Positions 1 through 14,736 of a stretch of 64,000 bases of DNA are shown here, piece by piece. The notes under the pieces were generated by a model that saw only the letters and a program-made list of their open reading frames with translations, did not search any database and was not told the origin of the DNA. Position numbers and translations under genes: made by a program. This DNA comes from Thunnus maccoyii (taxonomy: Eukaryota > Chordata > Actinopteri > Scombriformes > Scombridae): contig NC_056545.1 in assembly GCF_910596095.1 (NCBI RefSeq), forward strand, positions 20,669,067 to 20,733,066. The letters are read 5' to 3'. The number at the start of each line of letters is the position of its first letter. Position 1 is the first letter of the stretch.

Positions 1-1519
1 TTACAGACAGCAATAAATTAATAATGTGAGTAAATAATTCATTTTAATGTACTATCAATAGGTCAACAAAGTTAAGCACAATAATCCTGTTGTGCCTTGT
101 CCTTGACTACTAATAGAACAGATAAACAATTCCTCAGAAACTCTTCTCACTTCCAGAGAAAGACGCTGAGACTCCACCTAAAAAAATATTTTGGCTTCCT
201 GTCAAGATCAAATGTTTCACATCATCACAGACCTGAGCCTTGGGTTACAGTAGAGCACAGCCTCAAAGTTCATGCAGTCCAAATGCTGATATTTTCTATT
301 AGTGCAAGCTAACTGCATCAAGGCTCATTCAGCTAATCCAATTGATTTGAAAGTGCTTTAAGTAAAAGAAACTGTTTTCTATTCATTGATGTGACAAATA
401 CATGGGGCAAAACATTTAGTTTTCCCAAATTAAATGTACTTTTAAAATATGTTTTCATTTTTTTGTTTTATTTAAGATCTGGACAGTCATCAGGCTTTAT
501 ATCATTTTGTAGTATTTCATTATTATCTTAAGGAATCTTTACAGAATAGGTGATTGGGACTGACATGGACTGCCGTCATACTTGTTGCTAATTTCCTCAC
601 GTACACGCATAGTTGGCATCAAGCTTTTCCATCACACGTTTAAAAGATGATGACCCTGTGGCCTTTTTCAACCTCAAGTTCCATGATTGTCATTTTAGTG
701 AAAAGAAAAAACACTAAGCCAAAATGTTAAAGGTTCAATCTGTTGGTCCCACCCAAATGCATCACCCTCCACCATTATTGCTCATTGAATATAGCGTAAA
801 GCTTACTGTTTCCAGTGAATCTGTGCTACGGTGTTGTCAAGATATCAAAATGCTAGGAGACATTACAGCTAGTAGTAAATTACAAAAGAGCTGCACAGGT
901 CAGACAACACTTGCACCACAGAGATAAGTTATGACATAACTCTAAGTAACGACTTAACGGTTACACACATGCCTCTGGGATAGGTGTAAATCATAAAATG
1001 TCAATGGTAATGCAGCAGCTTTTTTTGATTAACTGCATGCCATTTTACAACCAGAAATCCAGTAGAAACCCAATTTATTGATTTGATATTTCAGTATCGA
1101 TCCTGCTTACTACGAAGTGCTATGATGCCAAATGGCCAGCTTCCACATAGCTGTTGCAACCCAGTGCAGTTTGTCAGATCAGCTGATATGACCAGCTGAT
1201 GTCTCCTCCAGCTTCTCATGTTGGACTGAGGGCAGACTGGACGCTACAGTGACTCCCTATCACCCTTGAGGTCCAAAGTGGTATTACGAGACAGGACAGG
1301 CCACACAGGGCCAGAGCTAGCTGGTTAGCATGCTAACTTCAGTAGATATCTCTGCAACACCATACATATAGGTCTTTGGCATAATGTCAAAATTGTTATT
1401 TCTTCACATTCTGTTGATAATTTTAGTTTTTTTAATGTTTTAAACTAAAATTCTGGCCAATTCTTACACATTCAACCTTTAACACAACACCTGTAATACA
1501 ACACACATTTGTTCATTAC
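1..1519 (-). other. lrch2 intron, no coding exon recognised
   Basis: AT-rich sequence downstream (in lrch2 sense) of the exon ending at 1520, which finishes with one base of a split codon (GLKPRS then G). I looked on the minus strand for the conserved following segment (MRRKMEHLREEREQIR-like) and did not find it, so this is taken as intron continuing past the left edge. Confidence 0.6.
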
Positions 1520-4500
1520 CTGATCTAGGCTTTAGTCCAAATACTGTCAGGGTGGTGCTGAAATCAGCATTGCGTAAGCCCTCCTGGAGACAAAACAAAC
1601 ATTAAAATCAGAATAATACAATGTTCACAATGATCACATTTTGATTGTTATCCACACAGGATGTTTCTCACACTCACCTCGCAGTCGTCATTCCCACTGG
1701 AGTTTTTCCGAGAACTCTGACATTTGTACTGTAAGGAAGCGATAAACAAATTATTTTTATGATTTGACACTACTTCTCAGGCTTTTTTCTATTCATGGTC
1801 TCCGGTCTCTTTTTGTGGATTTCATAGCAATTTACTTACCGTGCTTGGGATGATAATGACAGGAGCATGACATAATGTTCATCATACATTCTTTCACAAT
1901 GTTATCTTTAATCAAAACAACTGTAACATCTAACTTTCTTGAAAAAAGCAGGGACTTTCTTATAGACCTTTGTAGGTATATAAGACAAACACCTTCGTAG
2001 GTGTTTGTTGTCATAGACTTGATACATTTATAACACCTCCTGTGCTGCAGTACCAGCACACTGCTTCATTCTTCTTCATCATTCTTAAAGGCTCAGTTCA
2101 TCCAAATCACACCAGTAATGGTATTCAACAATGCAGAAAGTTGTGGTTTTACTTGCCCAGATTTTGAGATATCTGCCTTGGAAACTATTGCTGTGAACTC
2201 CATACAAAGGAGGAGACCAGAAAATGTGATGAACAATGTGTATTTTCATGAAACAATGTCTCAGTTTCTCTGGAAACAGACTTGATTGTGAAAACTGTGT
2301 TTTTCTTGGAAGAAACAAAGAGATAAGACTGTCCACAGTAAGAACTCCAGATGAATGGGAAAATTGTTTCTGAATAGTTTTTCAAATATAACTTTCCTGT
2401 GAGCACCACAAACAAAAATCCATTAATTCCCAACATTCATCGGCAACAGGAAGAGATGGATATCTTGAAACTAGTGGTGTAATGGATCGTAGTTGATCCG
2501 TGATCCGTACAAATCGCCCCCCCCCCACGGTTCGCACGCATGTGAACCGCGGGTTAATGCAAAATTTAATATCTCATTTAAAATAAAGTAAACAAACTGC
2601 TGTAAGTACAAGTCATGGACAGACAGCGCGTCGCTAATAGGGATTTTGAAGAGCAACGACCAAACCAGCATCTAAGGGGTCCGTAGTGACATCTGCAGCT
2701 ATGTTTACATGCTGTTCGATGTGCTGCAGCTGTGCAGCTAATTAGCTACGTAGCTGCTAACAGACGTAAGTGGTGCACTTTTCACCACGGAATGTTTGTT
2801 TGGTGGCTCGTTAAACAAACTAAGCTGCAGGACAAGACGTGTGTTCATATTTGTAAGTTGTCATCAAGTTTTGATGATGTGGACACAGGCTGTTTCATTC
2901 ACCACCAATTGAGCTTTGAATATTTTAGATATTTTAAGATTTTATTTAAACATTGGACATCTTGAATGTTGTTTTCATTTAAGACCATGGGCAAAAGTTC
3001 CATGCTGTAAGTGATTTACAGAACATATGGAATACAAAGTTTTGCCCCCCCCCCCCCCCTTTTTTTTTTTTTTTGCTGATCAAAAAAGTAATTCGATCTG
3101 TGACTCAGTGATATGATCCGAACCGTGGGTTTTGTGATCCGTTGCACCCCTAAATTTGCAAAATTTTCTTCATGGCTTGATACCGACAAGGGAATGAAAT
3201 ACACAAGTAATCATCCACAGGTGAGAATTCCACCTGAGGCAACAAGTGGGCTCGCTCGTACCTTCAGATAATCCTTTCTCAGGTACTTATTCCTCCGCCG
3301 ATCTTCATTCTGATTAAGGACAGGGGGGACTTCAGGCCACTTTGGCTCTGAATCTGACTGATCTGTCTTCAGGCTGCCGTCAAAGGAGCAGGAGGATGAA
3401 GGCTGTAAAAGCACACAGTTAAAATAATTAAAACCACTGGCTTTTCAGAGATCTGCATCCTCCACAGACAAAACATCACATAAGGAATGGGACTGATAGA
3501 CACAAGGAATTTGGCATATCACACGTATGTTGGCTCTGAAGTGAAAGAGTTCGTACCTGTCCACTCAGCACTGATGCTCCACTGCTTCCCTCATCCAGAG
3601 AAGCACTAAGATAAAGACACAAGTACCATCAGATGACTATATCTGTTGTTTTACATTCAGATAACATTGTACAAGAACCTTTTTGTATTCTGATAGTAAG
3701 TAAAATTACCCAATACAGCCATAACTAAGCTATGTCATGAAAAGTAATTGTGTCACTTTTACTTAGTATAAAAAAACAACTTTATTCTAAACTTTAATCA
3801 TTGACTTTCAATGTGCACACACCTGAAAGGGGGGATAGCGCACCACGCTAACTGAAGCACAATAAAAGATTGCTTCATGTTTGGCTCTTTAATAATAAAT
3901 AAATATATAAATTACACTTGTCATTTGTGGGATGTAATGTAAAGGTTTATTATGCTGATATATATATATAGAGAGAGAGAGCTAAAAAGATGAAGCAACT
4001 GTCCTGCTGGAGAAGGATGAACACCAGCCAGGTAGACTTTTCACAAAAAGTTATACTAATTAGGGCATTATAATTCTTAAGTCAAACAATTGTTTTTCCC
4101 TTTTGGAGTCTTCAGGTCCAGTTAGAATCAGAAGTTAAACAATACAGAAGTGCTCTATGTTCAATCTGAGCATGTTTCCTAAAAACAAGTAAACCATTGA
4201 TGCTGAAATGATTAGTCTTGATGATTAGTTTCAATCCAGACACGTGCCGGTTTCGGCTTCTAAATGTAAGAATCTGCTGTTTCATATCATTTAAAATTTC
4301 ATATCTTTGTGTTTTTGCACTTGGAATATTAAGATATCGCCTTTCACTGTAAACGCGCGTTTCTGATCAGCAGGACTGAACATGTGGCACAGTAACGTAC
4401 CTTCGAGCTGTCTGAGGCGGGGGCCTCGGTTTGCTGCTGGAGCTTCCAGAGTGACTTAGGAACCTGCAGACAAAATTAGGAATCTGGCGTCAAATTCAAC

Positions 4501-7500
4501 AGGAATTTCAGCAATTGAGCAACAAAGGACACAACTTTATTGTCAATTTACAGTGAAATTCATTTTGCGTCCTTAAGGCATTTTCATTCAAGAGATTTAC
4601 GCAGAGATTAAACCTACAATTTCACATATGACACTTTTCATAGACGTACAAAACACCAAATAGTCATGACAATCAAACATGTGTAAAAGAATTCTTCAGC
4701 CTGTTGCGTTTAAATTGAGGGACTCTAAATCGGCTATTAGAGGCCAGAAGTTGGTAATCTCTGTTTAAAACTAAATGGAGAACCCCAGTTTGTAAGCTAG
4801 CCTTTCCTTTTAACAATAGTTATAATTTACATATTACATACAAGCATGCAGAAAAAGTGAGCTTATTCCTGTTCTAAAGTGGGAACATTTTCATACTTTC
4901 CAGCATGGAAACAGCTCAGACTTAGATTTCCTCGTGTTCACTCGTTACATTAAGCTGGTATGGAATGTATGTTGTTAATAGTAGTATTTAAATGATGTAC
5001 TGTATTTATTCAAATAGGCACAGAAACACACCAGAGATATGCTGTTTCTTTTTTTGATGTGACACACAAACTGTCTGTAGATGATGATAAAAGAAGTCGT
5101 TCTACCTGTGAGCTCGGCCGGTCACTCTCCGTCGGTGAATAAGACTCTCTGCTCTGCAAATTAAGGACCGTCGTCTGGAAGACACACATCGAATGTGCAG
5201 CAGGGAGATGATCAAGGAAAGGCAGGAACAAAAGGAGAAAAAGAATTTGTTAAGAATTTGATTTGTTAGCGTTTAGCAAATGTGAAACAAACAAACAATG
5301 ATGAAATTTTCCTACAAAGAAACTTGTGTGAATTTGTGAGACAGAGAATTAATCCAGCAACAACAAAGAGGATTTTTTTTAGTAGATTTATAACTCAGAG
5401 TAATAATCACTTATTGTTTTCAGACATAAGTGCTGTTGGACCAAAATCCATGAAGGCAATAAATATCAAATGTTAGGAGATAATCCTGCCTCTAAGCTAT
5501 TAGCTAGACTGATGGGATAGGCATGCATGTTAATGAGGCATGAAGAGAAAGTAAAAGAAGTACTGTATGTTCAAGATGGATATCTAAACTAACACAGAAC
5601 ATTGCAGGACATGGCTTTCGTGATGAGAGGTGGAGACCCACAAACCTATTCTGCTGCTCCTGCTGCAAAAGTTGAACAGCAATCTTCCTCAGATCCAGCA
5701 CTTCCTTCAGCTCATCATCCTCTTCCTCAACTAGCTGCTCCTTGTCGGAACTGAAACAAGTTCACGATGAAAGTTGTAAAAATCATTTTTATATCACCAG
5801 TTTAAACACTACACAAAAACATCATGTGGCCCAAATTCTCAAGCGGTTTGGAAATAGATGTGTGCGCTCCACATCACCAAGACAATGCATTCAGAGAGCC
5901 TCAACGCAGCTGTAAAAACAGTAAAACCTCTTTGACATAATTGTGTGTATATAACTAAATACTACGTAAAACTAAACTAATCATTTTGACCACCTGATTT
6001 CAATTTGTTGTCGAGGCTAAGCGCGGTAAATCAAGGGTGTGTATTATTTCCTAGGATTTTGCGGTATAAACTTCCCAAAATATTTGCAGATGTTTTAAAC
6101 TGGCCTTTCAGAATAGCTGCTATCCCTATCCGACTGCATGAGCTATCCGCACATGAGCTAGATCTGTCCATCAAATAGACCAGGCAATGCACAGGTCTGC
6201 CAGCCACATTAGTTAAGTATTCACCTACTGTAACCACTAGCAGGCACTGTCTGAATTAGTCAACTCATTATGAACCATGTTTTCAACCTGCATCTCCTGA
6301 TTTACAACAGTTTTTTGTAGGAAACCTTTGCTCATGTAGCTACACACATTTTTCATCATTTTCATCATCATTTTTCAATCATTCACAAAATTTTACATTT
6401 GCAGCTGCAGGATGACTCTTTGCATGTAACCGGTATCAGGAAACCCATTTAAAATGACTACAACAAAAAAACCCACTCATGCATCAGAGGTACAATGTGT
6501 GCCATCAAATCTCAAGATAAGATTGCTATATTGAATAACACACTCACCCTGACTCCTCTTTCCAGCTATCTTTATCTTTGCTTTGGTGAGACATGTTAAG
6601 AACTTTTTCCAGTTCCTGAAACACAGAAACAGACACACCATGTCAGGGACCTATAAATAGACATTTATTGTCCTTTAAATAGATTTTCTTGATGTTTGTC
6701 ATCATTCTTTTCTCAAAGTATTTCAAATTCCCGACCAGATATGATGACTAAATATATTGTGCACGCATATGTGTGCGTGCAAACACATACAGTACCAGTC
6801 AAAAGTTCAGACACACTTTCCTGTGTGTCCAAACTTTCGACTGGTACTGTTTATACGATAAAATTTGCGGATTCAACCATGTTTTACTGTCTGTGTTTCA
6901 CATACATATCTGCTCTTATCCACTGTGATCTTCAATAGCATGATATTCCTTTTTTACGATCCAAAATTAATATATAGCTATATAGAGATAATATAAAAAG
7001 CTGAATTCATACCTTTATACAAGACACATGAGTGCTCTGCTGCCCATCACACTCTGACAGAGCAGGAACCTCGTGTGGGTTGGGCTCTATAAAGTCATAG
7101 AGATCCTGATCTGATAGAGGGAGGAAGCATCCGCGTTGATCACATAAACTGGCATATTTTAGGCACTTCATTCAACAACCGCCGTGTCTCTGTTATTGCT
7201 TTCAAAGGGATAATGTGATACTTATTTTCGGTAACCTTTGCACGAGTCCATTTTGGAGAGGAGTGAGAGGGCATCAGCACGGGCTGTCTCTGAAACCTGA
7301 GAGTGCAGGCTGACCGTGTCATCATCTGAAGGCTGTGGGAGAAAGAGAACAAGCAGTGAATTCTGGGTTTTGTTGAAATGTACTAATACTGGTCTGTGTA
7401 CCTGCATTTTAGTATTTTTATTTTAAATATCTAAATAGAAATAAGCGTATAATTGCTATTTTATAATTTTCCTCACTTTGCAATTTTGAGCCACCCACTG

Positions 7501-10500
7501 CTAAAGAAATACATAGTATTATTATGAAGTTAAAGGATTCTGCTGAGAGACATGATGGAATCAGAAGTAACTTGATAAAAGAACTTATTAATTCAGTCAT
7601 TGATCCTCTTACCCATATTATCTCCTTATCCTAACAAACAGGTGTTGTGCCACATGATCTCAAAGTTTCTAAAGTTATACACCTTTACAAATCAGGTGAT
7701 CATGATACTTTCACAAATTATCGTCCAATCTCTATATCACCTTGTTTTTCAAAAATTCTGGAGCATCTCATTGATGCAAGACTCTCAAAGCACTTAGTTG
7801 AGAACAACATCCTATACAAACATCAATATGGTTTTCGAAAAAAATACTCAACAGAATTGGCACTGTTACAGCTTGTCAACAAGATTTCTTCTGCCTTGGA
7901 AGAAAAAAAATAAACACTCGACATCTTTTTAGACTTATCCAAAGCGTTTGACACAGTTAACTACAATATTCTTATTTCCAAGCTTAACAAATATGGATTA
8001 CAGGATATTGCACTCAAATGGGTAGTCAGTTATTTAAACAATAGAGATTTGTATCCATAAACTGTTGCATCTCAAATAGATTAAAATGACTTTGTGGATT
8101 ACCCCAAGGTTCTATCCTTGGTCCACTTCTATTCTTGATTTACATTAATGACTTGCCCGTGGTTTGCAAAGATTTTTTTCTTATTTTATTTGCTGATGAT
8201 ACTAGTTACTCATGATGATTTCAAAGCACTAATCCAGCATGCAAACAATGGAATGCCCTTCATTTTCAAATGGTTTCGGATGAACAAACTCACTCTCAAT
8301 CTAATCTTACTGTTTCAAGTCCCATTTACTAAATTCTTAGGAGTTATTGTGGATGAAAGACTAACTTGGAAAAAACATATTGAACATATTTGGAAAAGGT
8401 CAATGAAAATGATTGTAATATTGAGGAAAGTTTGTTCTCTGATTCATCCTTCCTCTTATTTAACTCTGGATTAGAGTCTTTAATCAAAAAAAGGCTTTTA
8501 AGAATGATTTCAAACTCCACTAGCCAAGAGCCATCTGCACCTTTGTTTATTCTGTAAATATTCTTCCAACATGTGTGTTTATGTTCAAATTCATATATCA
8601 CAGGCAAAACCTTCCAGATACATTTCATAATTTTTTCCTTTTACCATCAGACATTCACTCTGATTCAATGAGGCGATCAAAGGACTTTTGTTTACCTTAT
8701 TGTCGCACTTCCAAGCATCAATGTTTTATCAAATTTAGAGGTCCTCATCTCTGAAATTCATTAAGTACAACTTTGAAGTCGTCATCTTCTTTAATAACAT
8801 TTAAAACACATTTAAAAAAATATCTTTTATCTAAATAGAATTTTGTGTGACTGGGTCTGTATTACACCTCTTGCACATTTAAAGTGTTCAAATTATTTTT
8901 TCTTTTCTTTCTTTTTCTCTTGTTTTTTGCTATACACATTTCTTTGTCTATTTGATGTTATATTGTTTTATGACTCAGTATGTTTTATGACTTGTTGAAA
9001 TGAAGGGGAGGACTTTGTATAAGCCCTCTGGGCTTCCTTCTTCTCCTGCACAATTTAATACAACTTTTTTTACTGTGTAATATGTTTATTGTAACCTTTG
9101 TGCAAATAAAATAAATAAATCTATTTTATCTCCATCGACTCTGCATCACAGTTTCACCTCATTCACCCTCCACTTCGTCTGTTTCAGCTGTGTCTCATTG
9201 TCTTACTAACCATGTCACTGCCTTAATATAAAGCTGAGGTTTGAGAGTTGAATTATGATGTTCCCTTCTTATGCAATACTTTGCATGCCTAGCAAATAAA
9301 ATGAGTTATGGCTTTCAGACATTCTTTTGACTGTTACCACTGCCTGCTTGCTTTGGCTCTTTCAGATTTGTTTGCTGTACTTGGCTCCTCTTTTGCAGAC
9401 CACAAGCCTGAATTTCGACTGCATAAAGTCTGTTTTATCCTCGACTGCTTTATCTCAAGAGGCAGCTTGTGTGCACCATAGCCCGAGCCTGAACCCAAAA
9501 GAGTTTGTTTTAGCTGACCAAGTAATACTTTATGACTAGCAATAGTAAATTAACGTTGCTTAACAGTGTACCCAAAAACAAATAAAATTTAACGTTGTTT
9601 ATCTCAAAATATTGCATTCTCATAAGTAGTAAAACACGTTAACACGCTTATCCCATATCACCTGTATTAGCACGTATTTTGAAAGGCCATCAGTTAATGT
9701 GTGTTTGACGTCTTACCTCTGTTGTAGACAGCCTCTTGTCACCATTATCACTACCGATTCCAGAGTCAGGCCCATGGTTCTTACTGGGATAAAAATCTTC
9801 CATGCTGGAAATATGCAAAACAAAGAGCTGATTAAGGCTGTAGAAATATGAGCATACCATGTGGAGTGTTTCCCCTTGGATTTTTTTCAGCAGTGGTGCT
9901 GCTGAGTGGCCCATATTGACAGGACTCCTATCTGTGCACACCACAAGTGAAATAACTTCAAGTACCTACTTAAGATTTGTGTCAGATTGGTTTATTCATG
10001 TTCATCGAGCTATGATTTTATTAATATATAGGAGCTTTTGACACCAAAAGGACTCTGGAGGCCCAGATAGCTATAGTTGTAATACATGTCAAAGAATTAA
10101 ATGCCTCAACACATGTGGTGGGTTTGGGGGTTCTCCCTCAAGAAAATGTGATGTTATTTGACTAAAAACTATGCATTTTCATATCATTTTGGACCTTACC
10201 TTATATTAAAAAAACAACACTGGTTGTATTTTTTCACAGTACACTCAGACATTAGCAAGGAGAAAAGTGAAACAAATATGTTTACTGATGAAGTAAACAC
10301 TATGTCCTGAAGTAATCCCAATTCAACACAGGATTAGAGTTGATTTATATTTGAAATACAACTAAATATTGTCTCCAGAGCAGCAACAGTAATGTTTATA
10401 ACAGTAAAATCCCTATGTAAACTCAATAATATCTTACTGGAAACAAAAATAACATGTCAATAAAATAATTAAATAATATTTCTTCAATTCATTCAAAATA

Positions 10501-13500
10501 CTGAGTGAAGTTTAGAAAGACTGAAAAACACAGACATTCACCATCAGTCTTTCCTCCTGTCCCCCTCCCTCTGCTGCTAATGTGATTCACTGATACAGGT
10601 ACCGCTGGTACAGAGAAGAGAGGCTGGTTTGTCTCAGCCAGCAGCTAAGTTTACAAGCATTTGCCAGATTTTAAGATATGTGGCAAACTAAGCTAAACGT
10701 TTAGGCTACATACAGACAGCTTTCATTTTAGAGTGTGGGGAGACTGCGGGCAAAGCAGTTTAAAATCTTGCATTTCGCTTTTTCTTATGTTTATGCTTGT
10801 TGAACAGGTGGTTTGATAAAATACATATTGGCTTTTCCCTTGTGAAGGTTTTACTACACTTACAGTAACGAGCGTAGTTGTCGTTAACTCGAGTAAAACT
10901 TTCATTTCACCTGGTTCACTGTCTCCACCTCTCTGCTGCTGTCTGCTCTGTGTGTGTGTGTGTGTGCGTGTGGAGGAGCTGAGCCCCGCCCTCAGTCAAA
11001 CACTGACACAGGAAGCAAATGAGAGGCTGCAGCAATGACACCAATTCCCATTCTCTCCCAACTAGCTCCAGTCAGCTGCTGATTATTATGCAAAATATGA
11101 AATTTCAGCAGCGGCGTTCATCATTTAGCAGCACCACTGTTGAAAGCATATAGGGGAAACACTGATGTATGCATTACGTAATGAATATACTAACATAAAG
11201 TTGATATGTAGATGTGATACATGAGCAAATGCATGCAGAGTAAGAACAATTTAAAACAATATATTTAAAGGAAAGGAAGTGATAAATATATGCATTATGT
11301 GTCACTTCATGATCAAACAATATTTGGGAAATATGTTAGTACCTATCTGTAAGCGGCTGTGGAAGGCAACGTTTGCCGAGGGAGGGGAGGTCCAGGGTGT
11401 CTGGTTTCTTATCCATCCTACATGCCTGGATGTTCAGGTACTTGAATATGTGCACTTTGCCCTTAAGACAAATCTGAAACATACAAATACACACAAGGAA
11501 TTTGTTGTAACCACTCGAAAGAGAGATGTATTCATCCACCCACTAGAGGGCGCAATTGTACCAGGTTCAAATGATATGTAATAAATGCATGGACATACCT
11601 GTGCGGGTGGAGACTGCATAGGATTGTTGTCTAGGATGATGTGCTGCAGTTGCCTGAGTTTCCTGTAGGCTGGAGGAATCTCTGTGATCTTATTGCAGGA
11701 GAAGTCAAGTCTAATGAGAGGCAGGTCAGCCAATTCTGCAAATACAGAAAAAGAGAAGAGTTTCATAAATAGCTTTTGTTAAATGTGGTACATTTATACT
11801 TTGAACATGTAATGGGGAACACAGTAAATGCCTTTATATGCTGTATTTTAACTCATAATAGACAGGTTAAAAAGTGATTAAAATAAAAAGCAGTAGATAC
11901 ACTGACTTTTAGTCCCTACTATGGATCAAGCTCCAACAACACTAGATCCTACATTTCCCATAATGCAATGTTTTGCAATAGCTTTATCCTCCAAACTCTA
12001 TGCTCAGTTTGTAACGCAGATTGTGCACTGACCCTCAGGCAGCATGTGAAGACAATTCTTCCTGATGTTGAGTTCTCGTAAGGCTACAAGCCTCCCCACC
12101 TGAGCTGGCAGCACCTGGATCTCATTACAGCTCACGTCCTGCAGGGGGAGACACAGTGTAAAAGATGGGATTACTAGGGCAATAAAATCCACAGAAGTTT
12201 ATATGAAGTGACACACATACACACTGCTTACCAGTTCCATCAACTCTCTGGCCTTGCCGATCTCCTCGGGGATGGACACAAGCTTGTTGTTGCTCACAAG
12301 CAGAACTTTGAGGGGGAGGTTGAACAGGTATTTTGGCAAAACTGATAAGAGATTTCGGCTGTAGAGAAAGACAAAATATTAACCTACATTGAGAACAGCA
12401 TACAAATATTACACTCTGTGATGTCTTTTCTGTGTCACATAGTGTGCATGTAACGGTGAGCATCTAGTGATTGGGAATTGAGCTTCGGCAAAAGAGGAAA
12501 TCCCTCTCATGTGAGCATTTTCGCCCAGTCAGTGTAATGAAAGGGGAACAAGCACTTCTTGATATAAGACTGAACACAGTTTTTGTGGAAAGGCAAAACT
12601 GAAAGTGTGGTGTGAGCAGTGGCCCACCTGATATCGAGATAAGTCAGCATCTGCAGATTGATAATGGCTTCTGGGATGCACTTGATGCAGTTGTGGTAGA
12701 GGTTGAGCGACTCGAGGGGGGCGAACAGACACACTTCTGGAGGGATTTCTGTGAGACGGTTCTTGGAGAGATCTGCAAAAAACAGAAGTTGATTAAATAT
12801 ATGCACTTTGGATAGACACGTGACATTTTTTTTAGATCTGGGCACTGCCCGTTTTGTTTGCTTTAGGCTTGAGACTGATCAATATGTCTCTGTGATGGAG
12901 AGTTAGGCAGCGCACCTCTTCATCCAACACTGGTCTAAGATTACACCACCTCAATAGTTTGAGTGCTACTGGCAGTGTAATATCTCAGTATTAACATTAT
13001 TGATCTCACTGGAAGTGGCACAGTAATGGATTTAGATTTGTATTAATGGGTGGAAAGTGTTTGAACTCACTCATCTTTTCTTTTTGTTGAAAGATCAGTT
13101 GCAAGTAACAGAAGACAACCACCAAAGAAGGGAGAGTTGGGCTGTTTTTTGTACAGAAGAGTTGTGTGTTCTATGTCGCTGGATAGTTTGGGATAATTCA
13201 TGAAAAATAACTAGCTCTTTCTTTGATATGATTTATTTTTCTGAGCTTAATCATTATGAATTATTTTTATATGCATTTCATGAGTTTTGTTAAGTATTTG
13301 AGCATAAACCAAAGTATTGGACAAACTGGAATTTTGACCTGATGAAGGTACAGGAGGAAGAAATTATGAGATCAGAAAAGTCATTAAAATTCATGAACAG
13401 GGGGACATGAACATCTGTGAGATATTTCAAACTGTATCAAAGTGATGGACTAACAAACAGACTAGCAAACCAACAAAACAACATTGACAAACCTAGCCAT

Positions 13501-14703
13501 GCTGCTAAGCTATCATGGCTAAAAAGCATTACCACAATTTTCCATAGATATTGGGATTTAGGAGATATAACTCAGATACAGTTAGTGTATTTTTGTTCTA
13601 TTCTGTGAAAAACTAATAATTAGAAAAGATGGAGAGTATTGACATGTGTTGTAAAATGTGGAATCCTTCTGTTAAGATATTCCTATTATATTTTCCAATA
13701 TGTTGATTGTGTTTTAGTTTTATGAAAGAGGTACAATTGTTCCATGCTGAATCAACAAAGGACAAACTGTAATTAAAGGTGTCTGACAATTAGTACAGAC
13801 CTGACTATATCTCATGTGTAGCTGCTTCTATTCCTCAACAAGAATATAAATGAAAACCCTGTTCCACTCAATGAAGATGAGCACAGCCTCCTATCCGCAT
13901 CTGCCTCTTATGGTAAAATATTTAGATGCCAGCTTTCTTGCTCACGACAGTCAAAGAAGAAGAGGACACTCTGGACTTACTCAGCTGTCTGTTCTCATTC
14001 AACATTTTCCCACTTACACGACCAAGACAAATTTTGAAGTAATTTACAGTTGTGTCATAAAATACATCTACCCCTAGTCTAAAGTCTAGCTATGCTTTAG
14101 GGCCCATTACTTCCAGCAAACATTTAGATGGACCCAGAAAGAGCAAGTAACATATTGATGATTTTGCAATTCTTAGATGCAGTGAGACAGCAAATGTCAA
14201 GTTTTTCCTTAAGGGTGATACCAGAGGATTGACCATGGGATCAGTAAAATCAAATATATGGATATTTTGGGGAAAAAAATCATCAAAATGAGAAGGACTC
14301 ATCCTATGTCTTGTGTACAAGTGAAAGGTTTGGCCTAATGCATGATATATACATAATGCACTAAATTACAATCTATGTCATCAGCCAGACCCATGCTCTC
14401 TGGAGGTTCACCTTATCTGTGTGTCTTTGGATCATGCAGAGACTGAGTTAGGACACATTCTCCCTTAGGGTTGATGAATCAGTCACACAGCTCAAGACTT
14501 TTTCATGCACACACACATGTGCATGCACACACTGTCTATCTGTTTCTCTCTGTGTGCTCTATTAAATAAACCCTGACACAAACGGTATTTGAACAGGAAA
14601 CATGCAGATACATGGAGGCCTGTGAGAAGAATACATGTAAAGACTACCTTGCATTGTATAGAATTCACCTTCAGACACATATTGATCCAGCAGCTGCAAA
14701 TTG

Positions 14704-14736
<33 letters not shown>

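Noticed and set aside
7520-9120. Active LINE
   Set aside because: The catalytic FADD box is present but several stops and frameshifts interrupt the frame and the 5' end is missing.
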